Below are positions 22,221-33,724 of a stretch of DNA of 64,000 nt, one piece after another. The notes under the pieces were generated by a model, which had not been told where the DNA came from, did not search any database, and saw only the letters and a program-made list of their open reading frames with translations. This stretch comes from Poecilobothrus nobilitatus. Lineage: Eukaryota > Arthropoda > Insecta > Diptera > Dolichopodidae. The translations under genes and the position numbers were made by a program. The stretch is taken from positions 222,647,617 to 222,711,616 of the forward strand of contig OX352772.1 in assembly GCA_947095535.1 (NCBI GenBank). Direction: 5' to 3'. The stretch's first letter is position 1. The number at the start of each line of letters is the position of its first letter.

Positions 22221-23951
22221 TATACCGGTACGATAAGGATCGCGTATATTAAAATTGCTCCTCCGTTTGTAACACCTCGAAATAAGCTATCTAGATATAC
22301 CTTCAAAGGTATGGATCGGATCAGAAAAAAATTCTAAGACGATTGAGCTTTGTCCGTCCTTCCGTCCGTCCGTCCGTCTGTCCGTCTGTCCGTCAGCAAG
22401 ATAACTCAAAAACTAAGAAAGCTAGAGTCTTGAAATTAAATATTCTTACAACAATTTGTAGGTTCCCTATTTTTTTTGGTTGAGATCCGACCACAACTTC
22501 GGGTAGCTCTCGAACACCTAACTTTTAGATCTAAACATTTTTTTTGAAATAGAGACATGAAATTTTAACTGCTGATAGATAACATAAAAATATTAATTTT
22601 ATAATTTACAACTTTTTTTTGAAGCCTCATCCGTTACGGAGCTACAGCTCCTCAAACTGTTAAAAAGCCCTATTTTTAAATGCATATGTCTCATGTTCTA
22701 CTTAAGATTTTTTCAATCAGAAAACGTCATTCGACAGGTATTTTTTTTAAATTTATAAATTAGTATCAAAATTGTAGAATTTTTTTAAATTTAGTATTTA
22801 AATTTACCGTTATATGAAAACCAAATTTGGATGATTTTTCTACCCTCATAACTCCGGAACGCTTTCAAATAGGGACTTGCAATTTTGAGAGCAGAAAGAA
22901 CTCTTAGAATTAGTATAAGTTTGCTCAGAAACTTTTTTGGACCACCCCCTGTTTATGAGGTATTAGGGCTCAAAAATTGAAAATTTGCTATTTTTAAACA
23001 CCTTTAACTTAGGCACCTGTACACATTTTTCTTCGGCAAAAAAAATTAAAGGTTCAGTAATATATTTGTACGTGTGTTAATGGTTTCTTTTAATTGCATA
23101 GGGTTCTTAAGTTACAGCCCCCCAAAATTTCAAAAAACCCCTATTTTCAGATGTATATATCTCAGGTTCTGTGTAGTAGTTTTACAATCTAAAAACACTA
23201 GAAGACCGGAATTTTTGTTATCTCCATAAGAAAATATAAAAATTATGCAATAGTTTGTAATTCACTATTTAAATTTACCGTTATATTAAAAACAAATTTT
23301 GCTCGATATTTCTTTTTTCATAACTCCGGTACATTTTGAGATAGGAACCTGAAATTTTAAGACAAGAAAATAGAATTACTATAAGTTTCCTCAGAAAATT
23401 TTTTGGTAGCGCCCCTTCTTTAAGAGTTATTACTCCTTAAAAATTGAAAATTTGCTATTTTCAGGCACCTGTAAAAATTTTTCCTCGGAAAGACATGAAA
23501 ATTAAAGGTTCAATAATATATTTTTACGTATGTTAACGGGTTTTTTTAATTATATAGGGTTCCGAACTTACAGCCCCTTAAAATTCCAGAAAAGTCAATT
23601 CTTCACATTTTTTATACCGTACGATAAATAATTTATACATATGTATAGTATAAATTGTTAAACTTTGGCATTATACATTTGCCGCTTCGTATTAAATGGT
23701 ACTATAGCATATTTGGAAAAGTTAGATGGATAATCGTTATTCGGAAGGTTAGAATCTGCTTTTGAAGAATGTATAAACATATAGTTTGAATATATGTACA
23801 ACCCACAGTTCTAGAAATTATAAAATTTCACCCAAATTATTTTAAAATACTAAAAAATTAAAAAAATAATATTAAAAGCAGAGTGATAGGCATACTAACG
23901 GGTCGTACGTGTATCTAAGAGTTGACAAAGGCAACTGTATTCTTCCACGTT
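22221..23951 (+). repeat. E repeat E4 (long subfamily with two internal modules)
   Basis: E4 has ends like E1-E3 (TACCGGTACGATAAGGATCG and CTGTATTCTTCCACGTTT), with the CCGT run at about 22352-22392. The middle differs: two modules begin at 'aatttaccgttatatga' (22803) and 'aatttaccgttatatta' (23274), 471 bp apart. Each has 'cataactccgg', 'gaaattttgaga' or similar, 'ttaggcacctgta' and 'aaaattgaaaatttgctat'. E5 shares this architecture. Right-flanking module C (from 23952) gives a precise boundary by comparison with the empty site near 20030. Confidence 0.7.
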
Positions 23952-24015
23952 TTATTTAAATTTTGAATTTAGCTATGCAACGTTTTCCTAATTTTTTAAA
24001 AATTTTGCCACAATA

Positions 24016-25024
24016 AATTAATAATAAAAAAATCCAATATATTCTATATTATAACAGGTAATAATATAACTATAGACTGTGAGGGCAACTGTAAAAATTC
24101 AAAATTAGACAAGGAAAAAAAAAATATCAATTCAATACATAGATTTGCGTTACTAAAAAGAATAAAATAAAATAAATAAAAAAAATTTTTAAAAAAACAG
24201 CTTTTTTGGACTAAAAAGTAGAAAATAAATTTTTAATAGCAAATTTTTCTGTAATTTTCTAAACTATATTGTTACAATCGAGATTTCTTTGAAAAAGTTT
24301 ATTTCAATATGTCAAATATATATATAAATATAAGTATATATAAGTTTTAAAGTCTGTGAAATTAAAATAAAAGCTGGAGGCAAAAAACGCATAACTATAA
24401 ACTTATATTTTTAAATTTAAAAATAAAATATTTCATGACTATGCAAGACCTAAACCCTATTGCATATTTGTTTATATAAATATAAGACCATTGCAAAGTT
24501 TGTTTATATATTTTTTGAAAGCGCTATATTAGATAAAAATTTAAAAAATGCCTAAAAAAATTGGAAAAAAATTGATTTCTGATTATTTATTAAGTCAAGC
24601 ATATGAAAATATACAAATATCTGAAATTTTTGGTAAGCATATTAAATTTTTTCTAAACAAAACAAGCACATCAACGATATTTGACAGTTCAATAAAAATT
24701 CATGCTAGGATTCTTCACGAGTTGGTGCAAATATGTGCTACGGTGCAAAAAAAAATTTGTACTTTTGCATCAACTCGTGAATACCCTTAATAATTTTATA
24801 CCTGGTTTTCACCTGAAATATCGCGAGAATATAAAAAAAAACCATGTCTAGGTGAAGAAAAACAAAACTTTTCTTTTGGCTGTTATTTCACTAAAATTGG
24901 TTAAGTACTTTTTTGCAAATCGGTACCGAAAATTTGTATGGAGGAAAATAAGTTGATTAAATATATAGATTAAAAATATATTGAATTATTTTAAAAACAA
25001 ATAAATCGAGTTTTAAATTAAACT
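24016..25024. other. AT-rich DNA, no recognisable gene; one hairpin
   Basis: Module C sequence fades out near 24015. An 80-aa frame at 24548-24790 has no recognisable domain. Its end overlaps an imperfect inverted repeat, CACGAGTTGGTGCAAA at 24717 and TTTGCATCAACTCGTG near 24764, which may be the end of a small foldback element. Nothing else stands out. Confidence 0.35.
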
Positions 25025-25680
25025 ATAAAGAAAGGAAACAATTTACATCATACTTAGGGATAAAATTATATTATCCTACACATAGGGGCTTGTCCAGGAT
25101 TTGGTATCACAAATCCCGTCATATTTTTTTCATCAAGATTATCGTCAAAATATTCAGCAATATTACTGGATTTATTCACTAAAATATGCAGTAATATTAT
25201 ATTTACTAAAATACTTATCAAGAATCCATGTTTTAGTTATAGTTACTCATCAAAGTATCCAGGGTGACTTATTCAAGTATCCAGGGATACATGCTAGAAT
25301 ATTCAGTAATAATAGTACTCCTTCATTAAATATCAAAATGTTCACCCAAAATATCCAGCAAAATTTATAGCAGTATATACATTCATCAGAGATATCAACT
25401 CTACCAATCAATTCATCAATCAACTAAGCAAGTAATAATTTACAAATAAAAATCATGATAAATTTTTCCCCAAAGTTGATGAAGATTATATTAAAATTTT
25501 TATTTATAAATAATACAATTAGTTTTTTCGAATTTTATTTTAGAATATAATTATAGTAAAAATATCAAAAAGAAAAAATAATAATTAAAAACAAGGAAGC
25601 TTGATTTTAGTTTATATAATAAAAGAAGAGTTGTTTTAGTTTATTCATTCATTTGAACATATGATAATATAAGAAGAAAC
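25025..25680 (+). mobile_element. LTR-element PBS and leader block (copy 2)
   Basis: This is a near-identical copy of 1915-2570, including the tRNA-Pro-like primer-binding site (here TAGGGGCTTGTCCAGGAT, 15 of 18 matches) and the same leader. It ends at the start of the gypsy LTR. The left breakpoint coincides with that of copy 1 (ATAAAGAAAGG). Confidence 0.55.
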
Positions 25681-26414
25681 TGTAGCGAACACACTACATA
25701 CCATACAAATTTTATTATAATCATGTTTCAAGGCAACTCAATGAAACATATTATAATTTCACTTTTAATCCAATATAATTTTAAAAATACATTGTTTCGC
25801 TAAAAATAATAAATGCTTAAATTTCATTTGTTATATTATTTTATATTATACTTAAGTATTATCTAATTATCTAAAACCCCACCCCAACCCCAAAAAAAAA
25901 TGTAAACAACACATGGTCATAGCAAGAACAAAAATACAAGCTCATCAAAATGTACTGAGTGCGCTTTTAAAGTAGTAAAAGAAAAATTTTGTTTTCCAAT
26001 AAAATACCTGAAAATGTTTTAAATAAAAAGTACAATAATTTAAGTCACAAAAAATTGCAATATAACAAAAAACTGTAACTGAACTTTAAAGAACGTCATA
26101 AAATATAATTGTAACTTTATAAAAAATTTTAAATACTATGAACCATATAATTTGTATGTGTCATTAAAGAATTTAGATATTAATTATTAAAATAAAAATG
26201 CTGATTTAAGAATTTTTAAATTAGGTAATTTTAAATTGTAATTATTGAATCAATACATGTAAAAAGCATAATTTTGTAATACACTTATTTTTACTAAAAT
26301 TCTGTATAAATACCAAGAACATTTGCAAATAAACATAGATTAATTACAATCTTCTTCTGTGGTAACTAGAAGAAAGATTAAAGGAAAAATCACTGTTTTA
26401 TTTTTAAAATTGAC

Positions 26415-28724
26415 AACCTATTAGTGCATATGATCTGTTTAAACAAATTGCAAAAAAATGGCAGTTATAATAAATTATTCAAATGTAATAGTCAAAGTAT
26501 GCCAAGATTTAATAATTATAATATTGTAGTGTAAAATTATGTACAATTTGTTTAGTGTTTTTGATGGAAAGACTTATTTTTTGTAAATTAAATTTTGTGA
26601 AATGAATTTTTCTAATAAAGGGTAAGTAAAGCTACTATTATATTTAGTGTATACTGACTTTTTCTAAATGTAACAAAAATTAGTTTATAAAAACATGAAC
26701 CAAATAAGTAATAATAGTGAACATTATTTATTTTGACGTTTTCATTTTTTTTACTACATTTATTAAAGCATCTGTTTTAACAGACATCATGCACGATAAG
26801 CATAATTAATTTTTCTAAAATATTATTATATAGAATCAATTTACATGAAATTTTGGACATGATAGAAGCTAATGATAATGAGCAAGAAGCTACAATTTAT
26901 ATGATACCTCCTGATAATGTTGGTAACGCAACAGATGAGGATTCCGACGATGCGGACGATGAACATATTGGAGATATCGATCATTTGGGAGCACAAATGT
27001 TAAAAACATAATACGAAGTAAGAGTTGAAGAACATTACTGGAACTCAGAAGATGATTTACCTCTTTATTTTGCTAGCAAAAGAACAAAACTATATGGAAA
27101 ACTAAAGTGGAATATTGAACCAAATCGAAAAGTAGTAACTAATTGTGATGAGATTAAACCTCCGGCAGAATTAAATGAATTATCAACACCATTACAATTT
27201 TTTAATTTATTTTTCAATCAAGATATTATTTCTAACATTGTGGATCAGACAAATATTTATAGTGCGAATAAAAATGCTTGTTTGAACGTAACAAAAGATG
27301 AAATAATGACTTTTCTGGGAGCGCTTATGCTATCGGGGTATGAAAAATATCCAAATAAACGACTGTACTGGTCCAACCGAAATAATGTACCAAAAATACT
27401 TTTAGAAATTTTTCGAGTAAATAGATTCGAAACAATTTTGAGAAATCTACATTTAAATGACAATGCCAAAAATGATTTCACTGACAAAATATACAAGTTG
27501 AGACCATTTATCAATATATTGAATAAAAGTTTTGAGAAATATGGTGGACTAGAAGAAAAATTATCGATTGACGAAAGCATAATACCCTACAAGCATTATG
27601 CGAAGCAATATATAAAAGGCAAACCGATTCTTTTGGTTTTAAAAATTGGGCTCTATGCACAGCAAACGGATATATGCTAGCCTTTTCTATATATACTGGC
27701 AAAAGTGAAAATGGCAGTCAAAAACAGGAGTTCGGTTTAGGAGGCGAAGTAGTTTGCTCTTTAGTGACTTTGGCTGGCATACCACCTAATAAAGGTTTTA
27801 AATTATATTTTGATAATTATTTTACTAGTATTAAGTTGTTACGTAAACTTGAAAAAGAGGGCTATTGTGCAACTGGGACTATTCGGGAAAATCGTGTAGA
27901 AAATTGCCCACTTCCCAACAAAAAATATTGGAAAAAACCAAACAGAGGATCATTTGTTTTTCGACAAAGTGAAAAAGTCATATTGTGTCAGTGGAAAGAC
28001 AAGAAAACAGTTATTGGTGCATCGAATTATGAAAACCTTGATGTAGGAACTACAAAACGCAGGTGTAACATTGCTAAATCGAAAATTGCAGTTCCACATC
28101 CCAACTTATTTTCTAACTATACTTCAGGAATGGGACGTGTTGACAAAATCGATTCCTTGGTTGCCGTATATAGAACAAGAATGCGACAAAAAAAATGGTG
28201 GTGGCCTATTTTTTCTTATTTATTTGATGTTTCTGTTGTAAATTCATGGTTACTGATGAAAAAAATACAACCAAATTCACCAGATTGTGCAAGTTTATTA
28301 AAATTTCGAAGATGTTTAGCTAATGCACTCCTAATTACTTATGGAAAAAAGGCTTCTAAAGGAAAAATGCCAACTAAACCAATAGAATCAACCAGATTTG
28401 ATGGCATTAATCATCTAATTATTTACTCTGCTATAGATAAAAGATGTGTTGTTTGCAAAAAGTGCGCTAAATTTATTTGTGAAAAATTTAAAGTTGGACT
28501 TCAACAAAAAGCTGCTTTTTTGAATATCACACTGTTACATAAAAAATATATTAATAAAGAAATTTTATGCATATGATCTGTTTAAACAGATGACCTATAT
28601 CTCACAAAATAAAACTAAAATTAAATTTTTTAACACTATTTTATGTTTTTATTTCATTTCATATAAAACGAATTGACTAAATTCCTATATTTCTGCAGAA
28701 AATTACCTTATGCACTAATAGGTT
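26415..28724 (+). mobile_element. piggyBac-like DNA transposon nested in gypsy LTR
   Basis: The perfect 14-bp terminal inverted repeats are AACCTATTAGTGCA (26415-26428) and TGCACTAATAGGTT (28711-28724). A second motif GCATATGATCTGTTTAAACA occurs near both ends in direct orientation (26426 and 28568). Length is 2.3 kb. The transposase lies between on the plus strand. A clean TTAA target duplication is not visible at the edges, so the exact cut sites may be off by a few bases. It has 98-99 percent similar relatives at 3267-4133 and, inverted and internally deleted, at 31284-31680. Confidence 0.75.
26859..28576 (+). pseudogene. piggyBac-like transposase with one stop and one frameshift
   Basis: The likely start is ATG 26859 (MIEANDNEQEA), followed by an acidic N-terminus typical of the family. 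An in-frame TAA lies at 27009. The frame is then open to about 27630, where one base appears to be missing, and continues in another frame to 28576. Catalytic aspartates are present in IDESIIPY, YFDNYFTS and GRVDKIDS, the DDD triad of the DDE_Tnp_1_7 family. The C-terminal Cys-rich domain starts CVVCKKCAKFICEK but loses later cysteines. The protein would bind its terminal repeats and cut and paste at TTAA. Two defects make this copy inactive although the triad is intact. Confidence 0.85.
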
Positions 28725-28752
28725 CTGAACTCCAATAAGTAGCAAATCAACA

Positions 28753-29215
28753 CGTAAAGCACTAAATTTTTTAATAGATACCGAAGCAGAGATCTTCATA
28801 GTGAAAGTAAAATTCATAGGCGATCCAGAATATATAAACTCAGACAATATTTGTAAAATAACTGGCGTCAATGAACACGTCGTATCGTCCTTAGGTACTA
28901 TATATACCGATTTAAAAATAGAAAATTACATATTAAAACAAAAATTTCACGTAGTAGATTCTAATTTTCCTATACCAACTGATGGAATACTAGGAACAGA
29001 CTTCATACATTACTATAATAGCCAATTAGATTTTGACACCTTCACAATTACACTTAAGATTTAAGATAATCAAATTACCCTACCTATCAAAGATCAAATA
29101 TCTAATTATCATAATATAGTGGTACCAGCGAGAACTTAAATGATTCACCCGCTGAACATTAAAATAGAAGAAGATAATATTGGGCAAAGTCACAGTAAAA
29201 GGTATATTTATTTTA
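28753..29215 (+). pseudogene. Gypsy retropepsin (protease) region
   Basis: The frame is open from just after the LTR through 29064. It reads NFLIDTEAEI where the retropepsin active site normally has DTGA, so the catalytic turn has Gly changed to Glu. Downstream motifs are YINSDNI, TDGILGTDFI (the ILG motif) and QLDFDTFTI. After a stop near 29062 a linker with VVPART is still readable. The RT continuation lies at 30835 onward, beyond an inserted LINE. No gag or zinc knuckle is left. Confidence 0.75.
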
Positions 29216-30834
29216 TTTTATTTTAATTACCAAAACAAGCTATGTACATATTTAAAAAAAAAAAAAGACAAAAAATAACAGACATTGTAACATTGATATT
29301 GAAAATATGATTGCAATTTTTAATGACTAATTAATATGAATAATGTTAAAAATATATTTCAGAATAAACAAACAAAACAAACAAAAATAGAAGTTATACA
29401 ATATAAAATTTGATTACCTACATAAAAACTTAAATTCTTAAGTAAACTTTATAATTCTTAATGATATGTAAGTATGTAAACAATAAACAGTACTACTAAA
29501 AAGCCAAAAATAGAAATAAACAAAATATGCTTCAAATACTTAGTGTAGATTTATGAATGTATGAACATATTTATGAAATTAAATTACAAAAACTTTTTTG
29601 TGAAAATTAATAAAAAAAAAATTATACATTTGAATAAATTTATGAAAAGTATATTTATGAATTGGTTAGAATTAATTGTCTGAGGTCAGTAAATTGAAAA
29701 AGTGTTGATGTGAAGTGTTTTTGAAGGTATTTCTGGAAATTGTTGATAGAGATAACTGATTTTCGGTTTATCGGTTTATTTCTTCCGTATTTTGTACTGT
29801 GTTTATATTCCACTAAAAATTTCGTGTATCTTGTTTGTCTAACTCTATCATTAAGTCGAAATTTGTAATTAAGAGATTGGATAGCAATATTATTATTTAG
29901 AACGTCAAAAGTAACACATGATGAAAATACTTCTCTACGTGAGGACAATATGAGCATGTTTAAGAATTTAAGTCTTGTTGTGTAACTAGGAAGATTTAAA
30001 AAGTCTGAAGGGTTATATTGGTTTCTTAATGCAAATAGAAGAAACTGTTTTTGAACTGATTCAATTTTGTTAGAATGAACCTGAAAAGCTGGATCCCATA
30101 TAATGCTACCGTATTCTAATATAGAACGAACTAGCGAACAATATAGTGTTTTTGTCACAGCTAAGTCACTAAATTCTTTAGCTCTTCTCTTAATGAAACC
30201 TAACATTTTATTTGCTCTTGAAATTAAGTGGTCATAGTGCAGATTAAAGGTAAGTTTATTATCAAGTAGAATTCCAAGATCAGTAATACTAAAAACCCTT
30301 TCAAGTATTATATTATCTATTGGGTAGTCGTACAGTAAAGAAGAACGTTTACGGGTAAAACTGATAGCCTTGCATTTCTGTATATTGAGTTCTAATTTGT
30401 TGGTTGTGCATCAATCGTGTAATGATGATAAGCTTGATTGAAGTAAAGCTGTGTCAGAACTGTCATTTACGACTTGATATATTTTTAGGTTGTCAGTAAA
30501 CGCTATGTGAGGTATGGCACCCAAATATTCTGAAAGATTGAAAATAAATATATTGAATAAAAGTGGCCCTAAATGGCTTCCTTGAGGTACACCAGAATTA
30601 ACCTCGATTATATTGGACAATATACCTTGATATTTAAGGTTTTGGGTCCTTTCTGATAAATAAGAGTTAAGCCATGCAAAAAAAGAACCCGGTATACCAA
30701 AAGTCGTAAGTTTGTTTAGCAAAGTGTAGTCATCTACACGATCGAATGCTTTGCTAAAATCAGTGTAAGTTGCATCAACTTGATATCCTTTCTCCATTTT
30801 ATTCAGGATTTCAGATGTGTATAACAAGAGGTTT
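29216..30834 (-). pseudogene. CR1-like LINE fragment (RT and C-terminal domain), copy A, inserted in gypsy pol
   Basis: On the minus strand 30827-30411 carries RT motifs DFSKAFDRVD and SGVPQGSHLGPLLFNIFIFN, with the catalytic box degraded to FTDN (expected FADD). A stop codon at 30411 interrupts the frame, which then runs on through LGFIKRRAKEF, LYCSLVRSILEYGSIIW and IESVQKQFLLFALR to 29655. The 3' end is at 29216 with an AAAATAAAATAAAAT-type tail on the minus strand. The 5' end is truncated near 30834 inside gypsy pol coding sequence. A duplicate lies at 32094-33724 with the same stop. Its AT-rich 3' UTR covers about 400 bp. Confidence 0.8.
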
Positions 30835-31283
30835 CGTTAATTTATAGCCAACACAATAATACCTACAAATGGTTTACATCACGTCAAAATTTTAAATACT
30901 TCCAATAATGAAATAACATTTTCAAACTTAAAATTAGAAACCGAACCATTTAAAAATTATATGATTTTAACTACAAAGCTAAATAAAGACAATAGACAAC
31001 AAAATCTACTAAATGAACTAAACATAAATAATTTAGATAAAGATGCTAAAAATTCAATAGAAATGTGCAAAAACTACTCTGACATCTTTCATCTAAAAGC
31101 TAATAAATTATCACAAAATAATTTTTACAAAACAACATATTACTTTAGAAGACAATACACCGGTTTACATAAAAAATTCCAGACTACTACAACCACAATT
31201 AGATCAAATCCATAACGAGGTAAAGGAACTAATCACAAATAAGTTAGTAGAAGCCCTTATAATTAACCATTTCTCATGGTATC
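30835..31283 (+). pseudogene. Gypsy pol: protease-RT linker and RT N-terminus (copy A)
   Basis: The plus-strand sequence resumes the gypsy polyprotein (FIANTIIPTNGLHHVK, then 30961-31215 NYSDIFHLKANKLSQNNFYK and, after a frameshift, EDNTPVYIKNSRLLQPQ and EVKELITNKLVEAL). This is the RT entry region of Ty3/gypsy elements. It ends at 31283 where an inverted LTR/piggyBac fragment begins. The same segment recurs at 33725-34170 and there continues into the RT core, so this copy is the truncated half of a duplication. Confidence 0.75.
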
Positions 31284-32093
31284 AAGATAATTCATTTAAT
31301 TCTGCCGGAGGTTTAATCTCATCACAATTAGTTACTACTTTTCGATTTGGTTCAATATTCCACTTTAGTTTTCCATATAGTTTTGTTCTTTTGCTAGCAA
31401 AATAAAGAGGTAAATCATCTTCTGAGTTCCAGTAATGTTCTTCAACTCTTACTTCGTATTATGTTTTTAACATTTGTGCTCCCAAATGATCGATATCTCC
31501 AATATGTTCATCGTCCGCATCGTCGGAATCCTCATCTGTTGCGTTACCAACATTATCAGGAGGTATCATATAAATTGTAGCTTCTTGCTCATTATCATTA
31601 GCTTCTATCATGTCCAAAATTTCATGTAAATTGATTCTATATAATAATATTTTAGAAAAATTTTATGACATTCTTTAAAGTTCAGTTACAGTTTTTTTTG
31701 TTATATTGCAATTTTTTGTGACTTAAATTATTATACTTTTTATTAAAACCATTTTCAGCTATCTTATTGCAAAACAATATTTTTTCTTTTACAACAGCTT
31801 TAAAATAGTGCTCAGTACATTTTGATGAGTATGTATTTATGTTCTTGCTATGACCATGTGTTGTTTATATTTTTTTTGGGATTTTAATTTTTATTATTAG
31901 TAATACTTTAATATTTTATTAAATAACATAAGAAATGCAATTTAAGCATTTATTATTTTTAACGGAAACATTTATTATTTTTAAAATTAGGTTGGATTAA
32001 AAGCGAGATTATAATATGTATGATTGAGTTGGATTGAAATATATGATTAAAATAAAATATGTATGGTATGTAGTATGTTCACCTATAGTTATT
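31284..32093 (-). mobile_element. Inverted gypsy-LTR/piggyBac fragment with internal deletion
   Basis: This is the reverse complement of the piggyBac 5' coding part (to about 31660, including the shared TAA) joined directly to the left part of the gypsy LTR (about 31665-32085, ending GTATGTAGTATGTTCACCTA). Compared with 25681-27187, about 700 bp between LTR position 26103 and piggyBac position 26812 are deleted, removing the LTR remainder and the piggyBac terminal repeat. It separates the two halves of the A/B duplication. Confidence 0.75.
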
Positions 32094-33724
32094 TTAATTA
32101 CCAAAACAAGCTATGTACATATTTAAAAAAAAAAAAAGACAAAAAATAACAGACATTGTAACATTGATATTGAAAATATGATTGCAATTTTTAATGACTA
32201 ATTAATATGAATAATGTTAAAAATATATTTCAGAATAAACAAACAAAACAAACAAAAATAGAAGTTATACAATATAAAATTTGATTACCTACATAAAAAC
32301 TTAAATTCTTAAGTAAACTTTATAATTCTTAATGATATGTAAGTATGTAAACAATAAACAGTACTACTAAAAAGCCAAAAATAGAAATAAACAAAATATG
32401 CTTCAAATACTTAGTGTAGATTTATGAATGTATGAACATATTTATGAAATTAAATTACAAAAACTTTTTTGTGAAAATTAATAAAAAAAAAATTATACAT
32501 TTGAATAAATTTATGAAAAGTATATTTATGAATTGGTTAGAATTAATTGTCTGAGGTCAGTAAATTGAAAAAGTGTTGATGTGAAGTGTTTTTGAAGGTA
32601 TTTCTGGAAATTGTTGATAGAGATAACTGATTTTATTGAATGTAGTACAACACCTGTTTATCGGTTTATTTCTTCCGTATTTTGTACTGTGTTTATATTC
32701 CACTAAAAATTTCGTGTATCTTGTTTGTCTAACTCTATCATTAAGTCGAAATTTGTAATTAAGAGATTGGATAGCAATATTATTATTTAGAACGTCAAAA
32801 GTAACACATGATGAAAATATTTCTCTACGTGAGGACAATATGAGCATGTTTAAGAATTTAAGTCTTGTTGTGTAACTAGGAAGATTTAAAAAGTCTGAAG
32901 GGTTATATTGGTTTCTTAATGCAAATAGAAGAAACTGTTTTTGAACTGATTCAATTTTGTTAGAATGAACCTGAAAAGCTGGATCCCATATAATGCTACC
33001 GTATTCTAATATAGAACGAACTAGCGAACAATATAGTGTTTTTGTCACAGCTAAGTCACTAAATTCTTTAGCTCTTCTCTTAATGAAACCTAACATTTTA
33101 TTTGCTCTTGAAATTAAGTGGTCATAGTGCAGATTAAAGGTAAGTTTATTATCAAGTAGAATTCCAAGATCAGTAATACTAAAAACCCTTTCAAGTATTA
33201 TATTATCTATTGGGTAGTCGTACAGTAAAGAAGAACGTTTACGGGTAAAACTGATAGCCTTGCATTTCTGTATATTGAGTTCTAATTTGTTGGTTGTGCA
33301 TCAATCGTGTAATGATGATAAGCTTGATTGAAGTAAAGCTGTGTCAGAACTGTCATTTACGACTTGATATATTTTTAGGTTGTCAGTAAACGCTATGTGA
33401 GGTATGGCACCCAAATATTCTGAAAGATTGAAAATAAATATATTGAATAAAAGTGGCCCTAAATGGCTTCCTTGAGGTACACCAGAATTAACCTCGATTA
33501 TATTGGACAATATACCTTGATATTTAACGTTTTGGGTCCTTTCTGATAAATAAGAGTTAAGCCATGCAAAAAAAGAACCCGGTATACCAAAAGTCGTAAG
33601 TTTGTTTAGCAAAGTGTAGTCATCTACACGATCGAATGCTTTGCTAAAATCAGTGTAAGTTGCATCAACTTGATATCCTTTCTCCATTTTATTCAGGATT
33701 TCAGATGTGTATAACAAGATGTTT
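32094..33724 (-). pseudogene. CR1-like LINE fragment, copy B (segmental duplicate of copy A)
   Basis: This copy is nearly identical to 29222-30834 on the same strand, with the same RT motifs, the same FTDN box and the same stop codon at 33301. It retains about 20 bp near 32632-32655 that copy A lost, so the C-terminal frame differs there. Isolated substitutions occur, such as LKYQ to VKYQ at about 33530. Identical truncation points and shared inactivating changes show a duplication of DNA and not two retrotransposition events. Confidence 0.8.

Larger units (their letters stand above)
25681..28752 (+). mobile_element. 5' LTR of the gypsy element, containing a nested piggyBac
   Basis: The LTR starts TGTAGCGAACACACTACATA and, beyond the nested piggyBac (26415-28724), resumes as CTGAACTCCAATAAGTAGC to end near CAACA at 28752. 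The 3' LTR (37297-38036) shows the same stretch without the insertion: 'ttttaaaatagac' is followed within 4 bases by CTGAACTCCAGTAAGTAGC. Removing the piggyBac gives roughly 760 bp, close to the 740 bp of the 3' LTR. The expected primer-binding site and gag are missing after 28752; protease follows almost at once. Confidence 0.7.

Noticed and set aside
24548..24790. 80-aa open frame as a host gene
   Set aside because: No recognisable domain, AT-rich lysine/isoleucine composition, and an inverted repeat overlaps its end.
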